Shown piece by piece: positions 57,610 to 64,000 of a stretch of DNA of 64,000 nt. A program made the translations under genes and the position numbers. Within the stretch, counting starts at the first letter, position 1, and every line of letters begins with the position of its first letter. The notes beneath the pieces are model-generated. The model did not search any database and was not told the DNA's origin. It was given only the letters and a program-made list of their open reading frames with translations. Source of the DNA: Streptomyces xanthophaeus (GTDB lineage: Bacteria; Actinomycetota; Actinomycetes; Streptomycetales; Streptomycetaceae); assembly GCF_000725805.1 (NCBI RefSeq), contig NZ_JOFT01000009.1, positions 62,001 to 126,000 of the forward strand. The letters are read 5' to 3'.

Positions 57610-58754
57610 CGGGCACCTCGCAGCAGCGGCCGCAGCCGCTCCCAGCCCCGCTCCCGGACGAAGCCCCGCGCGGCCCAGCGCAGCGCCGGTACGGTCACCA
57701 CCAGCCCGGCGGCATCCCGCTCCAGCACGTGCACCTCTGCCACCCGGCGCCGCCCCTCCCGGTCCCTGACCAGGTGGATCACGAGGGTCAGGGCGGCCGC
57801 CAACTGGCTGTGCAGGGCGGCCCGGTCGAGCCCGGCGGCCGTTCCGAGGGCCTCCAGCCGGGCCGGGACATGGGCGGCCGCATTGGCATGGACCGTCCCG
57901 CAGCCACCTTCGTGGCCCGTGTTCAGAGCGGCCAGCAGGTCGGTGACCTCGACGCCCCGGACCTCGCCGACCACCAGCCGGTCGGGCCGCATCCGCAGCG
58001 CCTGCCGTACGAGGTCGGCCAGGGTGACCAGCCCGGCGCCCTCCTGGTTGGCCGGCCGGGCCTCCAGCCGCACCACGTGCGGATGGTCGGGACGCAGTTC
58101 TGCCGAATCCTCGGCCAGCACGATCCGCTCGCCCGGTCCCACCAGCCCCAACAGGGCGCTGAGCAAGGTGGTCTTGCCCGTGCCGGTCCCCCCGGAGACG
58201 AGGAACGACAGCCGGGCCTCGATCATCTCCCGGAACAGCCGCTGACCGCCGGGCGGCAGCGTCCCCGCCGCCACGAGTTCCTCGAGCGTGAAGGCCCTCG
58301 GCCGCACCACCCGCAGGGAGAGGCAGGCCGATCCGACCGCCACCGGAGGCAGCACCGCGTGCAGCCGGGTGCCGTCCGGCATCCGGGCGTCCACCCAGGG
58401 CCGGGCGTCGTCCAGCCGCCGGCCCGCGACGGCGGCCAGCCGCTGGGCGAGCCTGCGCACGGCGTCGGGGCCTTCGAAGGTCACCCCGGTCAGCTCCAGC
58501 CCTCCGCCCCGGTCCACCCACACCCGGTCGGGGGCCGCCACCAGCACGTCGGTGACCTCCGGGTCGGCGAGGAGGGCTTCCAGCGGCCCCGCCCCGACCA
58601 GCTCGGACCTCAACTCGGCCGCGACACCGAGCACTTCCGTGTCCCCGAGCAGCCGCCCCTGGGCCCGCAGCGCCGCGGCGACCCGGGCCGGGGTCGGCTC
58701 CGCCCCGCTCTCGGCGAGCCGCTGGCGCACCGCGTCCAGCAGCAGGGCGCTCAT
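57606..58754 (-). CDS. CpaF/TadA-type pilus assembly ATPase
   Basis: A 382-residue secretion ATPase. Walker A SGGTGTGKTT has Lys194; the Asp/His boxes include LAEDSAELRPDHPHVVRLEAR and the Walker B segment RPDRLVVGEVRG, followed by GHEGGCGTVHANAA. This is the TadA/VirB11 family that powers Flp pilus assembly. Start and stop both overlap neighbours by four bases, so it is translationally coupled to the Ssd and TadB genes. Confidence 0.93.
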   Translation of the reverse strand: MSALLLDAVRQRLAESGAEPTPARVAAALRAQGRLLGDTEVLGVAAELRSELVGAGPLEALLADPEVTDVLVAAPDRVWVDRGGGLELTGVTFEGPDAVRRLAQRLAAVAGRRLDDARPWVDARMPDGTRLHAVLPPVAVGSACLSLRVVRPRAFTLEELVAAGTLPPGGQRLFREMIEARLSFLVSGGTGTGKTTLLSALLGLVGPGERIVLAEDSAELRPDHPHVVRLEARPANQEGAGLVTLADLVRQALRMRPDRLVVGEVRGVEVTDLLAALNTGHEGGCGTVHANAAAHVPARLEALGTAAGLDRAALHSQLAAALTLVIHLVRDREGRRRVAEVHVLERDAAGLVVTVPALRWAARGFVRERGWERLRPLLRGAR

Positions 58755-59920
58755 GCCGGCACCCCCTGGGCGGGGCCGAGGGCCCGCTGCCAGAATCCGT
58801 CGCAGAAGCGGGCCAGCGCTCCCCGCCCCTGGGACCCCGGCGGTTCCCCCTCGGCCACCCGGCCCGGGAGCCCCACCTCCACCGGCACCTCGCCGGCCAG
58901 CGGGACCCCGAGCAGCCCGGCCACGGCCTCGGGTTCGAGCCCGCCCGGACTGCGGCCCCGTACGACGACGCGCACGTCCCGGGCCACCATCCGCACCCCG
59001 GCCGCCACCCGGCCCGCGGCGGCCACGGCCCGCAACTCCCCCGGCACCACCATCAGGACGAGGTCCAGCTGCGCCAGCACCTCGGCCACGGCCTCGTCGA
59101 CCCGCCGGGGCAGGTCGACCACCACCACCCCGCCCCTGCGGCGCGCGGCGGCCAGCACCGAACGCATCGCGGCGGGCGGCACGACCACCCGGTCCCCGCG
59201 GTCCCAGCTGAGCACCCGCAGCGCATGCAGTTCGGGAAGGGACTCCTCCAGGGCTCCGGCACCGACGCGGCCCCGCGAACCTGCGAAGTCGGGCCAGCGC
59301 AGCCCTTCGGCGGACTCGCCCCCGAGCAGGACGTCCATGCCGCCGCCGAGCGGGTCCCCGTCGACGAGGATGGTCCGCTCCCCCGTGCGGGCGGCCCGCA
59401 GCGCGAGGGCGCAGGCGAGGGTGGAGGCTCCGGCGCCGCCGCTCCCTCCGATCACACCGACGGCCAGGGCGGGGCGTCCGGCGCCCTCGACCACATCGGC
59501 GATGCGGTCGACGAGGAGGTTCTCGGCGTCGGGCAGCCGGAGCACCTGCTGCGCGCCGATCTCCACGGCCCGCTGCCACACCCGGGGGTCGTCGAGATCC
59601 CGGCCGACGAGGAACACCCCCTCCCGGCGGGGTGCTCCGCGCACCCGCCGGGCGGCGTCGTCCCCGACCAGCACGAGCGGCGCGGACTCCCAGCCGGCAC
59701 CCGCACCGCCGTCACCGGCGGGCCGGTGCTCCGGCACGGCGTGGTGCACATGGGGGTCGGCCCCGGCCGCGGCGCACAGCCGCAGCAGGTCGTCGAGCAG
59801 CAGGGGGTCCTCGGTGATGATCAGCGGCCGTCCGCCGACCGGCGCCGCCCCGCCGACGGGCGACCGCCGCCCTCCGACCAAGGCGGACTCTCGCACTCCA
59901 TTTGACTTCGATCGCACCAC
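58751..59920 (-). CDS. ssd: Septum site-determining protein Ssd / CpaE (TadZ)-like
   Basis: A 389-residue MinD/ParA-like protein, orthologous in plan to M. tuberculosis Rv3660c (Ssd). The N-terminal ~130 residues are a receiver-like domain (LIITEDPLLLDDLLRLCAAAG), then the ATPase fold starts VIGGSGGAGASTLACALALRAA. The Walker A is degenerate: GGSGGAGAST has neither of the conserved Lys. It probably positions the pilus machinery or acts in septation. GTG start; it is the first gene of the seven-gene Tad operon. Confidence 0.9.
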   Translation of the reverse strand: MVRSKSNGVRESALVGGRRSPVGGAAPVGGRPLIITEDPLLLDDLLRLCAAAGADPHVHHAVPEHRPAGDGGAGAGWESAPLVLVGDDAARRVRGAPRREGVFLVGRDLDDPRVWQRAVEIGAQQVLRLPDAENLLVDRIADVVEGAGRPALAVGVIGGSGGAGASTLACALALRAARTGERTILVDGDPLGGGMDVLLGGESAEGLRWPDFAGSRGRVGAGALEESLPELHALRVLSWDRGDRVVVPPAAMRSVLAAARRRGGVVVVDLPRRVDEAVAEVLAQLDLVLMVVPGELRAVAAAGRVAAGVRMVARDVRVVVRGRSPGGLEPEAVAGLLGVPLAGEVPVEVGLPGRVAEGEPPGSQGRGALARFCDGFWQRALGPAQGVPA

Positions 59921-60395
59921 GATCTCCGCCCCCTTCTCCCTGCAAATCCAGCACCGCGGACTTCGCGGCTGGAATCACGGTGCAGCGATCGGGGAAAACG
60001 AGTGGATCTTGAGCGAAAACTGTGGACAGCCAAGCGATTGTGAATATCCCCGTCACCCTCACAGGTGAGTTCAGAGCGCGGCGGAACCACTACGCAGCGT
60101 CACGAGTCTGAGAGAGGAGAGGGCCTTCGCCACGACGGTCCGCACGAGCGAAAGGACCGTAGGGATGGACACTTGGGGCCGAAGGCAGGGACGCGAACCG
60201 CGTCCGGACATGCGACGACCCCCGCCGGGGGGGAGAGCGGGGGTCGTCCCCACGGTCCGACTCGGGGGGGGAGGAGCCAGACCGGGTTAGCACGGTCGCG
60301 AACGATCCGTGACTTCCATGGTGTACCCGAGAGGCCTCTTAGGCAAACCCACGCGCCACACCTTACGCCGAATGGTGGGCGCATATGCTCGGGGC
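59921..60395. other. Gene-free region upstream of the Tad operon and the HAD gene
   Basis: A 475-bp region between divergent genes, holding the promoters of both. A perfect 11-bp hairpin lies at 60215-60247. The rest is repetitive GC-rich sequence without a supported gene. I see no clear operator. Confidence 0.5.
60215..60247. terminator. 11-bp hairpin upstream of the HAD phosphatase gene
   Basis: ACGACCCCCGC (60215-60225) pairs perfectly with GCGGGGGTCGT (60237-60247) around an 11-nt loop. No T-run. It is about 150 bp upstream of the HAD gene, so it may be a leader attenuator or insulator rather than an operon terminator. Confidence 0.5.
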
Positions 60396-61247
60396 GTGGA
60401 AAATCAGCCCTTGCCGCACTCCTTGCCTCGTACCGCAGCCTTCTTCGACCTGGACAAGACGGTCATTGCGAAGTCGAGCACTCTGACGTTCAGCAAGTCC
60501 TTCTACCAGGGCGGGCTCATCAACCGACGAGCCGTGCTGCGCACCGCGTACACGCAGTTCATCTTCCTGGCCGGCGGCGCCGACCACGACCAGATGGAGC
60601 GGATGCGCGAGTACCTGTCCGCCCTCTGCAAGGGGTGGAACGTGCAGCAGGTCCGGGAGATCGTCGCGGAAGCCCTGCACGACCTCATCGACCCGATCAT
60701 CTACGACGAGGCCGCGTCCCTCATCGAAGCCCACCACACGGCCGGCCGGGACGTGGTCATCGTGTCGACCTCCGGCGCGGAAGTCGTCGAGCCGATCGGG
60801 GAGATGCTCGGCGCGGACCGGGTCGTCGCCACCCGGATGGTCGTCGGCGAGGACGGCTGCTTCACCGGCGAGATCGAGTACTACGCCTACGGCCCCACGA
60901 AGGCGGAAGCCGTCCGCGAGCTCGCGGAGTCCGAGGGCTACGACCTCTCGAAGTGCTACGCGTACAGCGACTCTGCCACGGACATCCCGATGCTCGAGGC
61001 GGTCGGCCACCCGCACGCCGTCAATCCGGACCGGGCGCTGCGCCGGGAGGCGGTGGCCAGGGAGTGGCCGGTCCTGGTCTTCAACCGGCCCGTGCGGCTC
61101 AAGCAGCGGCTACCCGGACTCTCCATGCCCGCCCGTCCCGCACTGGTCGCCGCGGCGGCCGTGGGCGCCGCAGCGGCCACGGCGGGGCTGGTCTGGTACG
61201 CGAGCCGGCGCCGGGCGCACGCACTGGCTGCCGCCACCTCCGCCTGA
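60396..61247 (+). CDS. HAD-IB family phosphatase-like protein (IMD-type)
   Basis: A 283-residue HAD-superfamily hydrolase. Motif I is FFDLDKTVI, motif II is VIVSTSGAEVV, and motif III/IV is in CYAYSDSATDIPMLEAVGHPHAVNPD. The C-terminal ~40 residues hold a hydrophobic helix (ALVAAAAVGAAAATAGLVWYA) followed by Arg, so it may attach to the membrane. Relatives were named 'inhibitor of morphological differentiation' in Streptomyces. The GTG at 60396 begins MENQPLPHSLPR; earlier in-frame starts exist at 60372 and 60309. Its stop falls inside a tandem 7-bp repeat. Confidence 0.87.
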   Translation: MENQPLPHSLPRTAAFFDLDKTVIAKSSTLTFSKSFYQGGLINRRAVLRTAYTQFIFLAGGADHDQMERMREYLSALCKGWNVQQVREIVAEALHDLIDPIIYDEAASLIEAHHTAGRDVVIVSTSGAEVVEPIGEMLGADRVVATRMVVGEDGCFTGEIEYYAYGPTKAEAVRELAESEGYDLSKCYAYSDSATDIPMLEAVGHPHAVNPDRALRREAVAREWPVLVFNRPVRLKQRLPGLSMPARPALVAAAAVGAAAATAGLVWYASRRRAHALAAATSA

Positions 61248-61275
61248 CGCCTGACGCCTGACGCCTGACGCCCGA
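61241..61275 (+). repeat. Tandem 7-bp repeat at the end of the HAD gene
   Basis: CGCCTGA is repeated four times exactly (61241-61268), and a fifth copy (CGCCCGA) is degenerate. The gene's stop TGA is in the first unit. Because 7 is not a multiple of 3, the TGAs fall in all three forward frames. Confidence 0.85.
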
Positions 61276-61372
61276 CCGGAGCCGAACCTCCGGGATGTCC
61301 CGGACCGCCCCGACCTGCCGCTTTTCGGGCTGTCCGGTTCGCCCCGACCCGTCCGCGAAAGTAAAGAAGTGG

Positions 61373-61660
61373 AGCCAGGGGTTTCGCATATCCGCCAAGC
61401 GGAGTACAAAGTAGTTAACGGCCCGCGAGACCAAAGAACATCCGAGAGGATCATCTTTAAAACGCAGTAAGGCCCACGGACCGAAGCACGAACGCCGAGC
61501 ACCCACGCGACGTCGACCCGTCGATTACGGGCCAGCCGCACCAGGTGACGGGCAAAGCTCCCGACCTGATGGGCAATCATCGAGGACGCTTGGTAACTGG
61601 GCGCAAGTGCCAGCGGCGACACCAAAGCAAGACGGTGTCGCCGCAACCCTTTGTCCAGGC
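61373..61660 (+). ncRNA. Candidate structured small RNA between the HAD and Fic-like genes
   Basis: A 440-bp gene-free region (61248-61687) contains an unusually AT-rich stretch (about 61359-61465) and several hairpins: TCCGC-CAA-GCGGA (61391-61403), ATCC-GAGA-GGAT with a GNRA-type loop (about 61439-61450), and a perfect 11-bp stem GCGGCGACACC/GGTGTCGCCGC (61613-61623 with 61634-61644), followed by AACCCTTTG. No start codon with ribosome binding site or coding bias fits. Strand and ends are guesses. I recall that an abundant sRNA has been reported at this genomic position in S. coelicolor, but I cannot confirm it here. Confidence 0.4.
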
Positions 61661-61687
61661 GAGAGCAGCCCGGGCCGTCGTCCGGCC

Positions 61688-62509
61688 TCAGGCCGCGCCG
61701 CGCTGCAGGGCCTCGCAGACCGCCGTGGACTCGCGGACCCCGAGCTCGATCGCGCGGCCGCAGTGGGCGATCCAGGCCGCCATCCCCTCCGCGGTTCCCG
61801 AGACGTAGCCCTCGAAGGCCTCCAGGTAGGCCTCGCGCCCCTGCTCCGCATGGCCGACCTCCGCCGGGCAGATCGCCTTGGGGTCCAGCCCGCTGTTGAT
61901 GAGGACGATGCGCTCGGCCGCCCGCGCGACCAGGCCGTTGTACGTGCCGAAGGGGCGCAGGGCCAGCAGCTCCCCGTGCACCACCGCCGCCGTGACCAGC
62001 GCCGGGGCGGAGCCGCCCGCGATGATCAGGGACGAGAGGCCCTCCAGCCGTCCGGCGACCTCCTGGGCGTCCGGCAGCGGCAGGTCCACCAGGGGCTCGT
62101 CCACCGGTTCGCCCGCCAGGCGCGGGCGGCCCACCACGTCCCCGTCCGCCGTCGAACCCGAGGCCACCAGGTGCAGCCGCGCCAGGACCCGCAGGGGCGA
62201 CTGCCGCCAGATGCTCAGCAGCTGGCCGGCTTCGGCGGTCAGCCGCAGCGCCGCGCCCACCGTCAGCGCCTCGACCTCCGAGCCGAAGTCGGTCCGGCGG
62301 CGCACCTCCTCCAGGGCCCAGTCCGCCCCGGACAGGGCCGCGCTCCCGCGGGCGCCGCGCAGGGCGGCCTCCGAGGTGATCTCCCCGCTGCGGCGGCGCA
62401 TCACCCGGTGCCCGTAGACCCGGTCCACCGCCTTGCGTACGGAATCCACGGACTCGGCGACACCCGGGAGCCCGGCCAGTGCGGCCAACGGGTCAGAAGC
62501 GCTACTCAT
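61688..62509 (-). CDS. Fic/DOC-fold protein with a degenerate catalytic motif
   Basis: A 273-residue protein that fits the Fic fold: an LSGADWALEEVRRRT segment early on, LRVLARLHLVASG with the GRPRL turn in the middle, and the core helix AAVVHGELLALRPFGTYNGLVARAAERIVLINSGLDPK. The Fic signature HPFxxGNGRxxR is RPFGTYNGLVAR here: Arg185 stands for the catalytic His and the GNGR box is altered, with only Asn191, Gly192 and Arg196 kept. AMP transfer by the usual mechanism is unlikely. The ATG at 62509 is the best start. It is divergent from the ATPase gene. Confidence 0.82.
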   Translation of the reverse strand: MSSASDPLAALAGLPGVAESVDSVRKAVDRVYGHRVMRRRSGEITSEAALRGARGSAALSGADWALEEVRRRTDFGSEVEALTVGAALRLTAEAGQLLSIWRQSPLRVLARLHLVASGSTADGDVVGRPRLAGEPVDEPLVDLPLPDAQEVAGRLEGLSSLIIAGGSAPALVTAAVVHGELLALRPFGTYNGLVARAAERIVLINSGLDPKAICPAEVGHAEQGREAYLEAFEGYVSGTAEGMAAWIAHCGRAIELGVRESTAVCEALQRGAA

Positions 62510-62618
62510 AAGTAGGGAGCCTACGCACTGCAACGCCATAGCACCGACCCCTCCTTGGAGTGGTCTTCTTCACTCACACAGACCACGCACCGCTACCGAG
62601 CCACTACGCTTGGTGAAC

Positions 62619-63686
62619 ATGAAGATCGCTTTCGTGGGAAAGGGCGGCAGCGGAAAGACCACGCTGTCCTCCCTCTTCATCCGCCACCTCGCCGCCAATG
62701 AGGCCCCCGTCGTCGCGGTGGACGCCGACATCAACCAGCACCTGGGCGCCGCGCTCGGGCTCGCCGAGGACGAGTCCGCCGCGCTGCCCGCCCTGGGTGC
62801 GCACCTGCCCCTGATCAAGGAGTACCTGCGGGGTTCCAACCCCCGCATCCCCTCCGCCGAGACGATGATCAAGACCACCCCGCCCGGTACGGGCTCCCGC
62901 CTGCTGACCGTCACCGAGGACAACCCGGTGTACGAGGCCTGCGCGCGCACCCTGCTCCTCGACGGGGAGCCCGTACGGCTCATGGCCACCGGGCCGTTCA
63001 CCGAGGCCGACCTGGGGGTGGCCTGCTACCACTCCAAGGTCGGAGCGGTGGAGCTCTGCCTCAACCACCTGGTCGACGGGCCGGACGAGTACGTCGTGGT
63101 CGACATGACCGCCGGCTCCGACTCCTTCGCCTCGGGCATGTTCACCCGCTTCGACGTGACCTTCCTGGTGGCCGAGCCCACCCGCAAGGGCGTCTCCGTC
63201 TACCGCCAGTACAAGGAGTACGCGCGGGACTTCGGGATCGTGCTCAAGGTGATCGGCAACAAGGTGCAGGGCCCGGAGGACATCGAGTTCCTCCAGGACG
63301 AGGTGGGCGAGGACCTGCTGGTCACCGTCGGGCACTCGGACTGGGTGCGGGCCATGGAGAAGGGCCGGCCGGCCGCCTTCGAGCTGCTGGAGGCGACCAA
63401 CCGGCTGGCCCTGCAGGCCCTCCAGGACGCGGCCGACGACTCCTACGCGCTCCGCGACTGGGGCCGCTACACCGAGCAGATGGTGCGCTTCCACCTCAAG
63501 AACGCGGAGAGCTGGGGCAACGCCAAGACCGGGGTCGACCTGGCGGACCAGATCGACCCCGGTTTCGTCCTGCACGAGCGCCTCGGGGAGCCCGGGGAGT
63601 TCGGAGGGCTCACGGAATCCGGGGAGCTCGGACAGCTCGTCAGTCCTCGTCCGCTCCCTCATCAGCCGGCTCCCCAGCCTGCGTGA
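62619..63686 (+). CDS. MinD/ParA-like ATPase (CooC-type)
   Basis: A 355-residue P-loop ATPase. The deviant Walker A is GKGGSGKTTLSSLF near residue 7; the switch region VVAVDADINQHLG resembles CooC/MinD/nitrogenase iron-protein folds. The region YVVVDMTAGSDSFASGMFTRFDVTFLVAEPT is the second nucleotide motif, and NKVQGPEDIEFLQDEVGED follows. CooC relatives load metal into enzymes, but the target here is unknown. Its 3' end overlaps the convergent deacetylase gene by 47 bases. Confidence 0.88.
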   Translation: MKIAFVGKGGSGKTTLSSLFIRHLAANEAPVVAVDADINQHLGAALGLAEDESAALPALGAHLPLIKEYLRGSNPRIPSAETMIKTTPPGTGSRLLTVTEDNPVYEACARTLLLDGEPVRLMATGPFTEADLGVACYHSKVGAVELCLNHLVDGPDEYVVVDMTAGSDSFASGMFTRFDVTFLVAEPTRKGVSVYRQYKEYARDFGIVLKVIGNKVQGPEDIEFLQDEVGEDLLVTVGHSDWVRAMEKGRPAAFELLEATNRLALQALQDAADDSYALRDWGRYTEQMVRFHLKNAESWGNAKTGVDLADQIDPGFVLHERLGEPGEFGGLTESGELGQLVSPRPLPHQPAPQPA

Positions 63687-64000
63687 CCTCGGCCGACGTC
63701 GCGGGGGCCGCGGGCTTCGCCGGCGGCCCGGCGGTCAGGAACTTCGTCCAGCCGTCCTTCGGCGCCTCGCCGACGTCGAGGCTGCGCATCCACTCCAGGG
63801 CCTTGGGGTCCTGGGCGTCCAGCCAGTCGGCCAGCTCGCGGAACGGGACGCAGCGGACCTCCTTCTGCGTGCACATGGTCTTGATGGACTCCTCGACGGC
63901 GCGCATGTAGGTGCCGCCGTTCCAGGACTCGAAGTGGTTGCCGATGATCAGTGGCGCACGGTTGCCCTCGTAGACGCGGTCGAAGGCCTTCAGGAGGCCG
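63640..64000 (-). CDS. Polysaccharide deacetylase family protein, C-terminal part (cut by window edge)
   Basis: The frame is open to the last base of the window, so the gene starts outside. About 119 residues are visible. GNHFESWNGGTYMRAVEE followed by CVPFRELADWLDAQDP matches the C-terminal end of actinobacterial polysaccharide deacetylase (NodB-like) proteins. The last ~25 residues are an Ala/Glu/Asp-rich tail with little structure. Its stop lies inside the ATPase gene (convergent overlap 63640-63686). Family assignment rests on this terminal segment only. Confidence 0.7.
   Translation of the reverse strand, partial: GLLKAFDRVYEGNRAPLIIGNHFESWNGGTYMRAVEESIKTMCTQKEVRCVPFRELADWLDAQDPKALEWMRSLDVGEAPKDGWTKFLTAGPPAKPAAPATSAEVTQAGEPADEGADED

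Noticed and set aside
61373..61660. RNase P RNA, tmRNA, SRP RNA or a known riboswitch in the gene-free region
   Set aside because: None of the conserved core sequences of these RNAs that I know are present on either strand, so only an unnamed candidate was kept.

Overview
The window is high-GC actinomycete DNA with strongly GC-rich third codon positions, frequent GTG and TTG starts and tightly overlapping genes. Gene content points to Streptomyces or a close relative: a TipA-type thiopeptide sensor, the BldG anti-anti-sigma factor with its partner, a Ssd/Tad pilus locus, a tmk gene fused to a membrane transporter domain, a Lys/Ala-tailed topoisomerase I, and a whiJ/abaA-like trio (XRE regulator, RsbW-like ATPase, DUF397 protein). 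No insertion sequence, integrase, phage gene, CRISPR array or rRNA was seen. One tRNA gene (Thr, anticodon CGT) is present.

Layout. 1-9 kb: end of a Thr/Ser exporter, a DedA protein, a tipA-like regulator with its autoregulated promoter, a DrrAB-type ABC exporter with a PadR regulator and paired operators, a DinB-fold protein, a class B penicillin-binding protein and an aldehyde dehydrogenase. 9-11.3 kb: the XRE/ATPase/DUF397 locus, in which a near-identical 25-bp element lies upstream of two of the genes. 11.3-22.6 kb: FUSC permease, TatA-like protein, DUF2786 protein, HxlR/QorB-like divergent pair, family A DNA polymerase-like protein, sigma/anti-sigma pair, GNAT, serine beta-lactamase-like hydrolase, and two small secreted or membrane proteins.

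22.8-33.0 kb is the highlight: a class II lanthipeptide operon with two different precursors and two LanM synthetases in the order A1-M1-A2-M2-T-ABC ATPase-ABC permease. A1 has the LGNNG and CTxTxEC features of lichenicidin/haloduracin alpha peptides (lipid II binding); A2 ends in a CPTxxCTxxC motif like the beta peptides. This looks like a complete two-component lantibiotic system of a type best known from Bacillus. Each precursor gene is followed by an RNA hairpin. A LuxR-type regulator, a small membrane protein and a NarL-type two-component system lie convergently on the other strand, up to the tRNA-Thr gene.

36-64 kb is conserved chromosomal core: secreted TAP-like peptidase, DNA polymerase III delta-prime, thymidylate kinase fusion, topA, a methyltransferase, proton-pumping pyrophosphatase, bldG and its partner, an MrfA-like helicase, a seven-gene Tad/Flp pilus operon, a HAD phosphatase, a structured gene-free region that may encode a small RNA, a Fic-fold protein with a degenerate motif, a CooC/MinD-like ATPase, and the start-less end of a probable polysaccharide deacetylase.
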